From positions 62,001 through 126,000 of the forward strand of contig NZ_LAVA02000064.1 of NCBI RefSeq assembly GCF_000974985.2: a stretch of DNA of 64,000 bases. Direction: 5' to 3'. Of this stretch, positions 28,173-36,047 are shown one piece after another. The number at the start of each line of letters is the position of its first letter. The first letter of the stretch is position 1. The position numbers and the translations under genes were made by a program. The DNA is from Streptomyces mangrovisoli (GTDB lineage Bacteria; Actinomycetota; Actinomycetes; Streptomycetales; Streptomycetaceae). Under the pieces are notes generated by a model, which was given only the letters and a program-made list of their open reading frames with translations, did not search any database and had not been told where the DNA came from.

Positions 28173-28614
28173 ACCGTACGCCGGGCAGGAGATCGGCGCC
28201 CGCTGGCGGCAGTTGGTCCACACGTGGGGGGAGCGCGAGCACCACCCCACCGAGACCGACGCGAACACCGACTCGGTCTCCCTGCTGCTCGACGTGCGGG
28301 AGACGGGGCGGCTGCTCACCGTGCGTTTCATGACGACGAAACGGCTCCTCGTCGCGTTTTTCACCGACGGCCGGGCGCTGCGCCAGGACCAGCTCGCGGT
28401 CGCCGCGGCGGCGGCCAACGCGTGGAACACGGAGCAGCTCTATCCGATGCTGTCGGTCTGGGACGTGCGCGGCCCCAGCCCCTGTCTGGCCGGGGTCTGC
28501 GACCTTCCGCTCAACTGCCGCCTGACACAGACCGAGTTCGACGATCTCGTGACCGACTGGGCGGAACGGGCGCGGCAGATGTTCACCAGGTGTCGTGAGG
28601 TGTTCGAGTTGTAA
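28159..28614 (+). CDS. YbjN-domain (bacterial sensory-transduction regulator-like) protein
   Basis: 151 residues from GTG at 28159, inside the end of the kinase gene (14-base overlap). The alternating beta-strand pattern SVSLLLDVRETGRLLTVRF, LLVAFFTDGRAL and YPMLSVWDVRG, followed by AAANAWNTEQ and a long C-terminal helix, fits the YbjN fold, related to type III secretion chaperones. YbjN proteins bind partners rather than catalyse. Coupling with the kinase suggests a scaffold, regulator or substrate of that kinase. Confidence 0.78.
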   Translation: MAVAEPYAGQEIGARWRQLVHTWGEREHHPTETDANTDSVSLLLDVRETGRLLTVRFMTTKRLLVAFFTDGRALRQDQLAVAAAAANAWNTEQLYPMLSVWDVRGPSPCLAGVCDLPLNCRLTQTEFDDLVTDWAERARQMFTRCREVFEL

Positions 28615-28704
28615 GTCGGATTTGATCGTTCCTTGCAAAACCCTTACAGACTGCCCCTGTTACCGCCACTATGGGCGCGTGCGGTTTCGGCCACGGGGGG
28701 TCTT

Positions 28705-29784
28705 ATGAGGCGACCGTTCCTTTCGTTCCTGCTGCTCGCTTTCGGCGCGCTGCCGGTGATGTGGGGCGCGTCGACGGCGGTGGCGGCCTCGGGGACCGCG
28801 TCGGTCGACTGCGGCCAGGCGTTCACGGAGCTGGTGAGCTGCTCGGCGTACGGCGGGACGCCGGTCACGGTGACCCTCAGGAAGCCGCTGGACTACAAGG
28901 AGCCGGACAGCGAGGCGGAGAAGGCCGTCGTGCAGCGCCGGAGCGACCTCATGGTCCAGGTGCCGTCCGGGGTACGCACCGGCCAGGGCGGCACCGTACT
29001 GCTGCTGCTGGCCGGAAACCGGTTCGTGGCCGACAAGGCCCGGATCGAGCTGCTGTCCGCCGACACCGTGACCCGGCTGACCCACGACGGGATCTGCGGG
29101 ACGAAGGCCATCGACTGCAAGCCGTTCGCCGCGACCGCCGGCCGGACCACGGCCGAGGGCGCCGACCTCGTCCAGGACGGCGTGGCCGAGGCGCTCGACC
29201 GGCAGGTGATCACCGTCCCGTCCGCCTCCGCCTCCCACCCCGCGGCGACGAAGACCGCGCAGAACAAGGCGGGCGGCAGCGCCGGGGGCCGGGCCGAGGA
29301 CTCCGGTTCGGGCTCCACCAGCGGGATCCTGATCTCCGTGATCGCCCTGCTGGTGATCGTCCTCGGCGTGCTGGTGTTCCTCATCCGCCGCACCGGCGGC
29401 GCCCTCCCGCACTCCCGGCACGCCTTCGCCGGTGCCGGTGCCGGTGGCGGCCCGGCCGCGGCCCGCACGGCCGCCATGCCCGCCCGGGGCGGCGACGAGC
29501 CGACGGCGGTCGTGCGCCCCCGCCCCAAGGAGCCCCCGCGCAGCCCCGGCCGCGCCGTCGGCCCGCGGCGCTCCCCGTCCACCACGGCCGTCGTGCGCAC
29601 CGAGCTGCACCCGCAGGGCTACGTCGAGGTCGACCGCGTGCTGTACCGGGCGGTGTGGGCGGACCCGAGCCAGCCGCCGCCCCCGCCCGGCGGCGTCATC
29701 GACCTCACCGAACCGCACGACCAGGACGACGACGTCTTCTACGCCTTCCCCTCCGAGCAACAGCCCGTCACGGGCGCCCGGTGA
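28705..29784 (+). CDS. Single-pass membrane protein with signal peptide and long cytoplasmic tail
   Basis: 359 residues. The ATG at 28705 starts a signal peptide (MRRPFLSFLLLAFGALPVMWG to VAASGT). An outer domain of about 150 residues has four Cys (VDCGQ, SCSAY, ICGTK, DCKPF), probably two disulfides. A Gly/Ser linker and a membrane helix (ILISVIALLVIVLGVLVFLI, about 210-229) follow. The cytoplasmic tail is Pro/Arg/Ala-rich with TAVVRP and TTAVVRTE, which look like kinase-type Thr sites, and ends in a conserved-looking part (YVEVDRVLYRAVWADPSQPP). Unknown family. The context (kinase before, VWA/PP2C/kinase after) suggests a transmembrane sensor or kinase substrate. Confidence 0.82.
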   Translation: MRRPFLSFLLLAFGALPVMWGASTAVAASGTASVDCGQAFTELVSCSAYGGTPVTVTLRKPLDYKEPDSEAEKAVVQRRSDLMVQVPSGVRTGQGGTVLLLLAGNRFVADKARIELLSADTVTRLTHDGICGTKAIDCKPFAATAGRTTAEGADLVQDGVAEALDRQVITVPSASASHPAATKTAQNKAGGSAGGRAEDSGSGSTSGILISVIALLVIVLGVLVFLIRRTGGALPHSRHAFAGAGAGGGPAAARTAAMPARGGDEPTAVVRPRPKEPPRSPGRAVGPRRSPSTTAVVRTELHPQGYVEVDRVLYRAVWADPSQPPPPPGGVIDLTEPHDQDDDVFYAFPSEQQPVTGAR

Positions 29785-29830
29785 ACGGGTCCACCACCAC
29801 TGAGCATCAGCGGCTCGTCAGGAGATCACC

Positions 29831-30595
29831 ATGTCCAGCGAATACCCGCCCACGATGCCGGCGGAGTACGCCGACATCGAGTTCGAGAACAACGCCCAGC
29901 GGCTGCCGCTGGTGCTCTGCCTCGACATCTCCAGTTCCATGGCGGGCGCACCGATCCAGACCCTCAACACCGCGCTGGCCGAATGGACCCGCGAGCTCCA
30001 GGAGGACGTCTCCCTCAGCTACAGCGTCGAGGTCGCGGTGGTCACCTTCGGCGGCCGGTTCGGCGTCTGCTCCTGGCGCGGACCCCAACTCCTCGACGCG
30101 CGCGCCGGGGTGAGCCCCTTCGTGCCCGCCCACATGTTCCAGGCCCCGCAACTCGCGGCCTCCGGGGTCACGTTGATGACGGAGGCGCTGGAGCTGTCGA
30201 TGCGGATCATCGCCGCCCGCAAGGCCGAGCTGAGGGCGAGCGGGCTGCAGTACTACCGGCCGCAGATCTGCCTGGTCACCGACGGACTGCCGACCGACGC
30301 CACCGGGCACTTCACCGAGACCTGGCGGCGGCTGATCCCGGTCCTGGAGGAGGAGCAGCGCAACCGCCGCTTCCGGCTCTACGCGATCGGCGTCGGCGGC
30401 ATCACGGAGCTGGGCGAGCAGGTGCTGCGCAACTTCGCGCCGAAGTTCAACGCGCGCATCCAGGGCTTCCCGTTCCGCGAGCTGCTCCAGATGATGTCGG
30501 CCAGCGCCAACGCCGAGCAGAAGGGCGCGGGCGACGAGGTGTTCGAGAAGATCTTCAGCCAGTTCAAGACGCAGCGCCCGGCCTGGGAGAGCTGA
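29831..30595 (+). CDS. VWA-domain protein, TerY-like
   Basis: 254 residues. GGAG precedes the ATG by eight bases. A von Willebrand factor A domain covers residues 24-220; its metal site is DISSSM (D32, S34, S36), with the conserved Thr in GVTLMTEAL and the Asp in LVTDGLPTD. TerY-type VWA proteins occur with a PP2C phosphatase and a kinase in a so-called TerY-P triad linked to Ter/tellurite stress systems; the two following genes supply exactly those partners. The C-terminal part (ELLQMMSASANAEQ) is a helical extension. Likely role: metal-dependent docking platform in the cytoplasm. Confidence 0.9.
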   Translation: MSSEYPPTMPAEYADIEFENNAQRLPLVLCLDISSSMAGAPIQTLNTALAEWTRELQEDVSLSYSVEVAVVTFGGRFGVCSWRGPQLLDARAGVSPFVPAHMFQAPQLAASGVTLMTEALELSMRIIAARKAELRASGLQYYRPQICLVTDGLPTDATGHFTETWRRLIPVLEEEQRNRRFRLYAIGVGGITELGEQVLRNFAPKFNARIQGFPFRELLQMMSASANAEQKGAGDEVFEKIFSQFKTQRPAWES

Positions 30596-30596
30596 C

Positions 30597-30705
30597 ATGC
30601 GGGGGAAGCGGTGAGCGGTCCGGAGGGGAAGCGGTGAACGGTCCGGAGGAAAAGCGGTGAGCGGTCCGGAGGGGGAGCGGTGAGCGGTCCGGAGGGGGAG
30701 CGGTG
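30597..30705 (+). repeat. 23-base tandem repeat forming a ladder of overlapping mini-ORFs before PP2C
   Basis: GTG codons recur at 30611, 30634, 30657, 30680 and 30703, exactly 23 bases apart, in units like GTGAGCGGTCCGGAGGGGAA. Each unit carries its own Shine-Dalgarno GGAGG. Reading from any GTG gives eight codons and then TGA; that TGA overlaps the GTG of the next unit as GTGA. The ladder begins with ATG at 30597 (five codons, stop on the 30611 GTG). The last GTG, 30703, is the start of the phosphatase gene. The 23-base period shifts the frame each time, so only the last start opens the gene. Confidence 0.75.
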
Positions 30706-31506
30706 AACGGTTCGCAGGACCGGGACACGCCGTGGCGGGTCCACGGGGTGAGCGTCGAGGGCTACCGCCACCGGCGCTCGGGCGTGCCCTGCCAGGACGC
30801 GTGCGAGCACCGCGTCGTGGGCCCGGTGACCGTGCTGGCCGTCGCCGACGGCGCGGGCAGCAGGCCCCGGTCCGACGAGGGGTCGAAGTTCGCCGTCCGG
30901 CTGGCCATGGACCACTTCGGGCGCCGGGCCGGCGCCCTGGCCGCCCTGCCCGGGGCGAAGGTCCGGGACGCGCTCAGGGAGACCTTCCTCGAGGTCCGGC
31001 AGGCCTTCCGCGAGCACACGGGGGCCGACGCGCCGGACTTCGCGACGACCCTCACGGTCGTGGTGCTCGCCCCGGAGTGGATCGGCCAGGTCAGCGTCGG
31101 GGACGGCTTCGTCGTACTGCGGGCCGGCACCGAGGACGGCGTACGCCAGTACCACCTGCTGCCGCAGCCCGCGGCCGTCAGCGAGTACAGCAACGAGACC
31201 GTCTTCCTCACCTCGAACGACGCGCCCGACTGGGTCTACGACAGCTGCGTCAAGGACCCCGGCGTGGACGGGGTGCTGCTGTCGACGGACGGCCTCGCCC
31301 AGGCCGCGCTGAGCCGCGGGCCGGGCGGCGGGACGATCCCGCACACGGCCTTCGTGGAGGCCGTGCTGCGCTCCCTCGACGCTCCGGGGCCGGTCACCGA
31401 CAACGCACACGACGCGCTCGCGGCGCTGCTCAGATCGGACCGGCTGACCGCGCTCAACGCCGACGACAAGACACTGCTGCGGGCCGTGCGCAGGGGGCGT
31501 TCATGA
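30703..31506 (+). CDS. PP2C-family serine/threonine phosphatase
   Basis: 267 residues from GTG at 30703, the last GTG of the 23-base repeat; the frame is closed just upstream. Metal-binding PP2C motifs: VADGAGSR (about residues 47-54), DFATTLTVVVLAPEWIGQ, VGDGFVVLR, LSTDGLAQA and a final NADDKTLLRAV. It removes phosphate from Ser/Thr using Mn/Mg. It lacks the about 20 N-terminal residues and the Ser-rich flap of house-keeping PstP and has no membrane helix. It overlaps the downstream kinase by ATGA. Together with the VWA protein and that kinase it makes a TerY-P-like triad; it presumably reverses the kinase's work. Confidence 0.92.
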   Translation: MNGSQDRDTPWRVHGVSVEGYRHRRSGVPCQDACEHRVVGPVTVLAVADGAGSRPRSDEGSKFAVRLAMDHFGRRAGALAALPGAKVRDALRETFLEVRQAFREHTGADAPDFATTLTVVVLAPEWIGQVSVGDGFVVLRAGTEDGVRQYHLLPQPAAVSEYSNETVFLTSNDAPDWVYDSCVKDPGVDGVLLSTDGLAQAALSRGPGGGTIPHTAFVEAVLRSLDAPGPVTDNAHDALAALLRSDRLTALNADDKTLLRAVRRGRS

Positions 31507-32666
31507 CCGACCGCACGGTCTTCCTGGACGGCAGGGCCGTCGTCCTGGTCGAGCCGCCCCTCAAGAGCGGCGGACAGGCCGCCGTGTACGCGGTCCGGGG
31601 CGACCAGCAGGTGGTGGTGAAGCTCTACCACGACATGCCGGGACCCGACCAGGAGCGGCGGCTGACCCGGATGCGCACCATGTCACCGCTGGGCGGCCGT
31701 CCCCTGGACAGCGCGCAGCCGCCCGAACTGGCCTGGCCCACCGCCATCGCCCGCAACAGCCAGGGAAAGTTCATCGGTTACGCGATGCGCCGCTTCGGCG
31801 AGCCCCAGCACGTGCAGCTGGTGGGCCTGTTCACCCGGTCGCAGCGGCTGAAGCGGTTCCCCGACCGGGCCGACTGGCGGTTCCTGCTCGGGGTCGGCTG
31901 GAACCTCGCCTTCATGACGGCGCGGATGCACCACGAGAAGCTGGTTATCGGCGACTTCTCCAGCAACAACGTCGTCGTGGACGCCAACGGCTTCGTCACG
32001 TTCCTCGACTGCGACTCCATCGCCTTCACCGACGAGAAGAGCGGTGAGGTCTTCCCCTGCCTGATGCACACCACCGACTACTCCGCGCCCGAGCGGCAGG
32101 CGGGCGGACCGGCCACCGCGGCCAGCGACGACTTCGCGCTCGCCGTGCTGGTCTACCAGCTGCTGACCGCGGGCAACCATCCCTTCGGCGGTGTCGCCCG
32201 CGACAGCGTCTCCCAGTCGGGGGTCAAGGACAACATCGTCTCCAGCGTCTCCTACGTGGTGCGGCCCGAGCTGGTCACCGTGCCGCGCAGCACGCTCGAT
32301 CCGTCGGTGCTGCCGCCCGAGCTGCTGGTGCTGGCCCGCAGCGCCTTCGGCATCGGGGTGCACGACCCCGAGTTCCGGCCGTCGGCCGAGGCGTGGCTGC
32401 GCGCCCTCGACAAGGAACGCCGGCAGGTCAAGCGCTGCGCCACCCGCCCGCTGCACGTCTACGGCTCCCATCTGAACGCCTGCCCGTGGTGCGCGCGGGC
32501 CACCACCACCGGGCACGACGTGTTCAACCCGCCGGTGCCCGCGGGCGTGCCCCCGGTCCCGCCCAACCCGCCGAAGCCGGCCTTCGGCCCACCGCAGATC
32601 GCGGTGGCCGTGCTGCTGGCGCTCCTCGTGATCGTCATCCTGGTCGCGGCCGTCGCGGGCGGCTGA
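31503..32666 (+). CDS. Degenerate protein kinase with zinc-ribbon-like motif and C-terminal membrane anchor
   Basis: 387 residues; ATGA overlap with the phosphatase. The kinase fold is visible but altered. The glycine loop is LKSGGQAAVYAV and the Lys is in VVVKLYHD. The catalytic HRD is replaced by VIGDFSSNNVVVD (Asp and Asn kept), DFG by LDCDS, and YSAPE is the APE motif. After residue 310 a Cys/His cluster (RCATRPLHVYGSHLNACPWC) could bind zinc, as in TerY-P-triad kinases. A Pro-rich linker and one membrane helix (IAVAVLLALLVIVILVAAVA) end the protein, so it is tail-anchored with the kinase in the cytoplasm. Activity is likely but not certain. Confidence 0.88.
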   Translation: MTDRTVFLDGRAVVLVEPPLKSGGQAAVYAVRGDQQVVVKLYHDMPGPDQERRLTRMRTMSPLGGRPLDSAQPPELAWPTAIARNSQGKFIGYAMRRFGEPQHVQLVGLFTRSQRLKRFPDRADWRFLLGVGWNLAFMTARMHHEKLVIGDFSSNNVVVDANGFVTFLDCDSIAFTDEKSGEVFPCLMHTTDYSAPERQAGGPATAASDDFALAVLVYQLLTAGNHPFGGVARDSVSQSGVKDNIVSSVSYVVRPELVTVPRSTLDPSVLPPELLVLARSAFGIGVHDPEFRPSAEAWLRALDKERRQVKRCATRPLHVYGSHLNACPWCARATTTGHDVFNPPVPAGVPPVPPNPPKPAFGPPQIAVAVLLALLVIVILVAAVAGG

Positions 32667-32691
32667 CCCGGGACGGGCGGGGGCGGGCGGG

Positions 32692-33324
32692 TCAGCCGGC
32701 CTGGCCCCGGTCCTCCAGATAGCGCGTGTGGGACTCCTGGCGGCGCGCCTCGGTCTCGCGCAGCGCGTCGGCGGTCCGCAGCAACTCCTCGTGCAGCAGC
32801 GCCAGCTGGCGTTCCAGGTGGTGTTCGGGCGGCTGCTGGCCCGGGGCGAGCCGGGTCCACCAGCGGGTCCGGTTGAAGGTGTCCACGGCCTCCGGGACGT
32901 CCCGCCGCACGGTCCGGGCGAGCACATGCAGGCTCTCCGGGTCCTGGGCGAGGAGTTCGGCCGCCCAGCCCGGGTCGAGCAGCGCGGCCAGCACCTCGTC
33001 GAGCCGCTCGGCACCGGCCGCCGCGACGGGCGGCAGCCCGACCTCCCGCAGATAGCCGCGCAGCCGCTCGAAGTCCTCCCGCAGTTCCTCCAGTTGGGCG
33101 GAGGGATCGGGGAAGTCGGGCAGCGGCGGGCGCTCCGGCGGGGCGATCAGCGCGCCCGCGCCGTAGAGTCCGGCCACCACGACGGGCCAGTACGGCCCCG
33201 CCACTCCGGTGAAGGTCAGCACCAGGCCGACCAGCCCGCAGGCGCTGCCCGCGATGTTCTTGCGGGACTCCAGCCGGCCGAGCAGTCCCCGGCCCGGCCG
33301 CTCGCTCTTCCTACTGGTAGCCAC
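32692..33324 (-). CDS. Coiled-coil membrane protein of the TelA operon
   Basis: 210 residues; its start overlaps the end of the lipoprotein gene by 14 bases. A basic N-terminus is followed by two close membrane helices (about 23-42 GSACGLVGLVLTFTGVAG and 44-60 YWPVVVAGLYGAGALIA). The rest is cytoplasmic: coiled-coil segments (SAQLEELREDFERLRGYL, HHLERQLALLHEELLRTADA) around a small helical core. No family was recognised; XpaC-like proteins that accompany TelA have a similar layout (membrane hairpin plus helices), which is a possible relation. Confidence 0.8.
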   Translation of the reverse strand: MATSRKSERPGRGLLGRLESRKNIAGSACGLVGLVLTFTGVAGPYWPVVVAGLYGAGALIAPPERPPLPDFPDPSAQLEELREDFERLRGYLREVGLPPVAAAGAERLDEVLAALLDPGWAAELLAQDPESLHVLARTVRRDVPEAVDTFNRTRWWTRLAPGQQPPEHHLERQLALLHEELLRTADALRETEARRQESHTRYLEDRGQAG

Positions 33325-34852
33325 GGATCTCCTCGAAGGCGCCGTCCAGCGAGCCCTGCTGCGCGTCGAAGAGGCGGCCGCCGGTCAGGTCGGCGATGTG
33401 CTGGAGCTCCGAGCGGTCGGAGTCGCCGAAGACGATGGGGAAGACGGGGATGTTCCGCTGGGAGCCGACCAGCCGTCGGTAGAAGTCGTCGAAGTCGCCG
33501 GCCTTGGCGCCCGCGGTGTTCTCGCCGTCGGTCATCAGCACGATCGACGTGAACCTGTCCCCGTCCACGCCCAGTTGGCCGTAGGCCTGCTCCAGCGAGG
33601 TGTAGATCGCGGTGCCGCCGTCGGCGCTGAGCGCGCGGGTGTCCTTGCGGATCGCGTCGAGCCCGTCGCGCGGCCGTGCCGGGTCGACGACATGGGTCCG
33701 CACGCTCTTCACCTTCGACCCGAACGGCATCAGCGTGACCTCCTCCCGGTCCCGGAAGTCGGCGGTGAGACCGGTCAGCGCCGACTTCAGCCGGGACAGC
33801 CGGTCGCCCTCCATGGAGCCGGAGGTGTCGAGGACGTACACCGTGCGGGAGGGGCGGCGCAGCGTGTTCTCGTAGGAGTCGAGCAGCCCGTCGGCCACGG
33901 ACCGGCTGCCGGGGAAGGGCAGTTCGCGCCGCCTGCCGGTGTCGAGGCCGGGCGCGGGCGCGACCGAGGCGACGACGGGCCGCCGGTGGGTGGTGTCGGT
34001 GATCAGCTTCTGTACGGCGTCGGTGCGCAGGTCGTCGGTGACCTTGCGGACGTCCTCGCGGGTGCGGGCGTCGCTCGCGGTGAGCGAGGACAGCGGGTAG
34101 TCGGCGGTGACGACGCCGTCCCGGGGGCGGATCACGGTGAGGCCGGGGATGCCCTTGAGGACCGACTCGTAGTTGAGCAGGGCGTCGATGTCGCCGCGCC
34201 GCTTGTAGGCGGTGGCGAGCCAGCCCGAGGAGCCCGAGGTCAGCTTCTGCCCCTTGAAGAACTCCTTCAGCTTCGGCGTCGCCTTCGTCACGTCGGCGTC
34301 GGTGAGCGCGGACTGCGCGCCGGACAGCGCCGAGGCGACCGAGATCAGCGTGGCGAAGCCGGAGTTGGAGCGGGCCGGGTCGGTCATGCCGTAGGTCAGC
34401 CTGCCGTCCTGCACGGCCTGTTCGACCTGGGACCAGGTGACCTGGTCCGGGTTCCAGCCGAGGGCGCGGACGGTGGCCGTGCGCACGCCGATGGCGACCG
34501 GGCTGGACATCACGGACGTCTCCGACTCCACCCGCTTCGCCGCCTCGGGGCGCAGCCGCAGATAGGCGTCCGACGACAGCCACAGCGCGTCGTACTTCCC
34601 GTCCGCCTTGCCCTTGGCGAGCAGGTCGACGGCGTCGAGGGTGCCCATGTAGGTGGGCCGGATGCGGATGCCGGTGTCCTTGTGGACCCGGTCGAACACG
34701 GCGGTCATGTCGCTGAGTTCGCTGGAGGCGAGGACGCGCAGGGTGCCGGGTTCGGGGGCGTTCGACGTGCTGTCCTGGTGGCCGCCGCCGGAGCAGGCGC
34801 CGAGCAGGGCGGTCGCCACGAGGACCGCGGCGAGGGTGCGCGGGGATCTCAT
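33311..34852 (-). CDS. Lipoprotein: solute-binding domain fused to VWA domain
   Basis: 513 residues. The ATG at 34852 overlaps the telA-like stop (ATGA). The signal peptide ends in the lipobox LLGACSG, so it is anchored outside by a lipid on the Cys. Residues about 38-300 form a periplasmic-binding-protein type II fold (LRVLASSELSDMTAVFDRV, then YDALWLSSDAYLRL and SNSGFATLISVASAL, as in phosphate/molybdate binders). A VWA domain follows, with MIDAS VYVLDTSGSMEG, TDGENT and Thr in GGTAIYTSLEQAY. It is an outer-face sensor or adhesion module; the ligand is not identifiable. Paralogue of the binding domain at 36048-37157. Confidence 0.88.
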   Translation of the reverse strand: MRSPRTLAAVLVATALLGACSGGGHQDSTSNAPEPGTLRVLASSELSDMTAVFDRVHKDTGIRIRPTYMGTLDAVDLLAKGKADGKYDALWLSSDAYLRLRPEAAKRVESETSVMSSPVAIGVRTATVRALGWNPDQVTWSQVEQAVQDGRLTYGMTDPARSNSGFATLISVASALSGAQSALTDADVTKATPKLKEFFKGQKLTSGSSGWLATAYKRRGDIDALLNYESVLKGIPGLTVIRPRDGVVTADYPLSSLTASDARTREDVRKVTDDLRTDAVQKLITDTTHRRPVVASVAPAPGLDTGRRRELPFPGSRSVADGLLDSYENTLRRPSRTVYVLDTSGSMEGDRLSRLKSALTGLTADFRDREEVTLMPFGSKVKSVRTHVVDPARPRDGLDAIRKDTRALSADGGTAIYTSLEQAYGQLGVDGDRFTSIVLMTDGENTAGAKAGDFDDFYRRLVGSQRNIPVFPIVFGDSDRSELQHIADLTGGRLFDAQQGSLDGAFEEIRGYQ

Positions 34853-36036
34853 GCGAGCCCCCCGTCCAGCGCGCCCTGTGCCCGGCTGCGCTCCAAATAG
34901 GCCCCGGCGCCCTGCAGTTCCGCGGTCAGCGACTCGACCGTGGCGGCCATCGCCTCGGTCGCCTGCACCTTGTAGGTGTCGATCGTGTCGAGGGTGCGGT
35001 AGATCTGCTGGAACGCCGAGCGCAGGGTCTCCGCGCCGACCGCCGGATCGGCCGCGATGCGCTGGATCTCGCCGCTCTGCGTGGCGAGCATCTCGGCGTT
35101 GCCGCGGATGAGGTCCTCGGTGGTGCCGCGCAACGCGTTGACCTGGTCGACGACCTTCTTCTGGTGGTCGAGGGCGGAGGCCAGCATCACGGAGATGCGC
35201 AGCGCCGACACCGTCGTGGTGGCCGCCCGGTCGACGCCCTTGATCAGCTCGTCGTTGTTGCGCCGTACGACGTCCATCGCGAGGTAGCCCTGGGCGCAGA
35301 CCGCGAGCTGGGTGAGCAGGTCCTGGTGCTTCTGCCGGACCGGGAAGAGGATGTCGGCGCGGAGCGTGTCGGCCTGGGCCGGGTCCTCGCCGGCCACGCC
35401 CGCGATGTGCTCCTCGACGGCCGCATCGAGGGCCTGGGTGAGCACGACGTACTCCTGGAGCTTGCCCATGTTCTCCCACAGGCGGACCCGTTCGGTCTGC
35501 AACGCGGCGTTGTCGCGGCGCAGTTCGTCCTGGCCGCCGCGGAGCGAGCCGACGATGGTGTTCAGGGTGGACTGCGCGCTGGCGTACTTGGCGAGGTGGT
35601 CGCGCAGCCGGTTGCCGCCGGGCAGCCGGGAGAGGAACCTGCGGCCCTTGGCGGCGGGCAGGTCGCGCGGGTCGAGGTCCTCGACCACCCGGCGCAGCTC
35701 CACCAGCGAGCCCGCGACCTTGGACTGCGCGTCGCCGCCCTTGTCGGGCAGGCTGCGCACCGCGCGCTCCAGCATCCGGTTGGACTGGGCGGTGGCGCTG
35801 CGCATCTCCCCGGCGCCGAGGGCGGTGATCTCGCCGACCTTGCCGGCGAACTGGGGCGAGCGGGCGTCGAGGGAGGCCAGCTCCCCCACGTAGGCGGCGG
35901 CCTTGCGGGCCATGTCGGCGCGGACGCTCTCGTCGACGGGGACCAGCCCGCCGGCCTTCTCCCGGGGCACCGGGGCGACGGCCTCGGGCGGTGTGAGCGT
36001 GAACTCGCCTTCGCCGGCGCTGCTGTTGACGGTCAT
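34849..36036 (-). CDS. TelA / toxic anion resistance family protein
   Basis: 395 residues. The helical TelA (KlaA) family pattern is clear: SRLPGGNRLRDHLAKYASAQSTLN, LQEYVVLTQALDAAVEEHI and DVVRRNNDELIKGVDRAATTTVSALRIS (read in parts). No signal peptide or membrane segment is seen, so it is cytoplasmic, possibly at the membrane. The family was named for tellurite resistance but occurs widely in stress and membrane-repair contexts. Operon position: 11 bases after the solute-binding-like gene, four-base overlap with the lipoprotein gene. Converges on the TerY-P-like triad, a common partner of Ter/Tel genes. Confidence 0.9.
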   Translation of the reverse strand: MTVNSSAGEGEFTLTPPEAVAPVPREKAGGLVPVDESVRADMARKAAAYVGELASLDARSPQFAGKVGEITALGAGEMRSATAQSNRMLERAVRSLPDKGGDAQSKVAGSLVELRRVVEDLDPRDLPAAKGRRFLSRLPGGNRLRDHLAKYASAQSTLNTIVGSLRGGQDELRRDNAALQTERVRLWENMGKLQEYVVLTQALDAAVEEHIAGVAGEDPAQADTLRADILFPVRQKHQDLLTQLAVCAQGYLAMDVVRRNNDELIKGVDRAATTTVSALRISVMLASALDHQKKVVDQVNALRGTTEDLIRGNAEMLATQSGEIQRIAADPAVGAETLRSAFQQIYRTLDTIDTYKVQATEAMAATVESLTAELQGAGAYLERSRAQGALDGGLA

Positions 36037-36047
36037 GTGCGTTCCCC

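Noticed and set aside
30597-30705. Possible extra N-terminal coding sequence of the PP2C gene from an upstream GTG
   Set aside because: Every upstream GTG runs into TGA after eight codons; the in-frame one at 30634 stops at 30658-30660.
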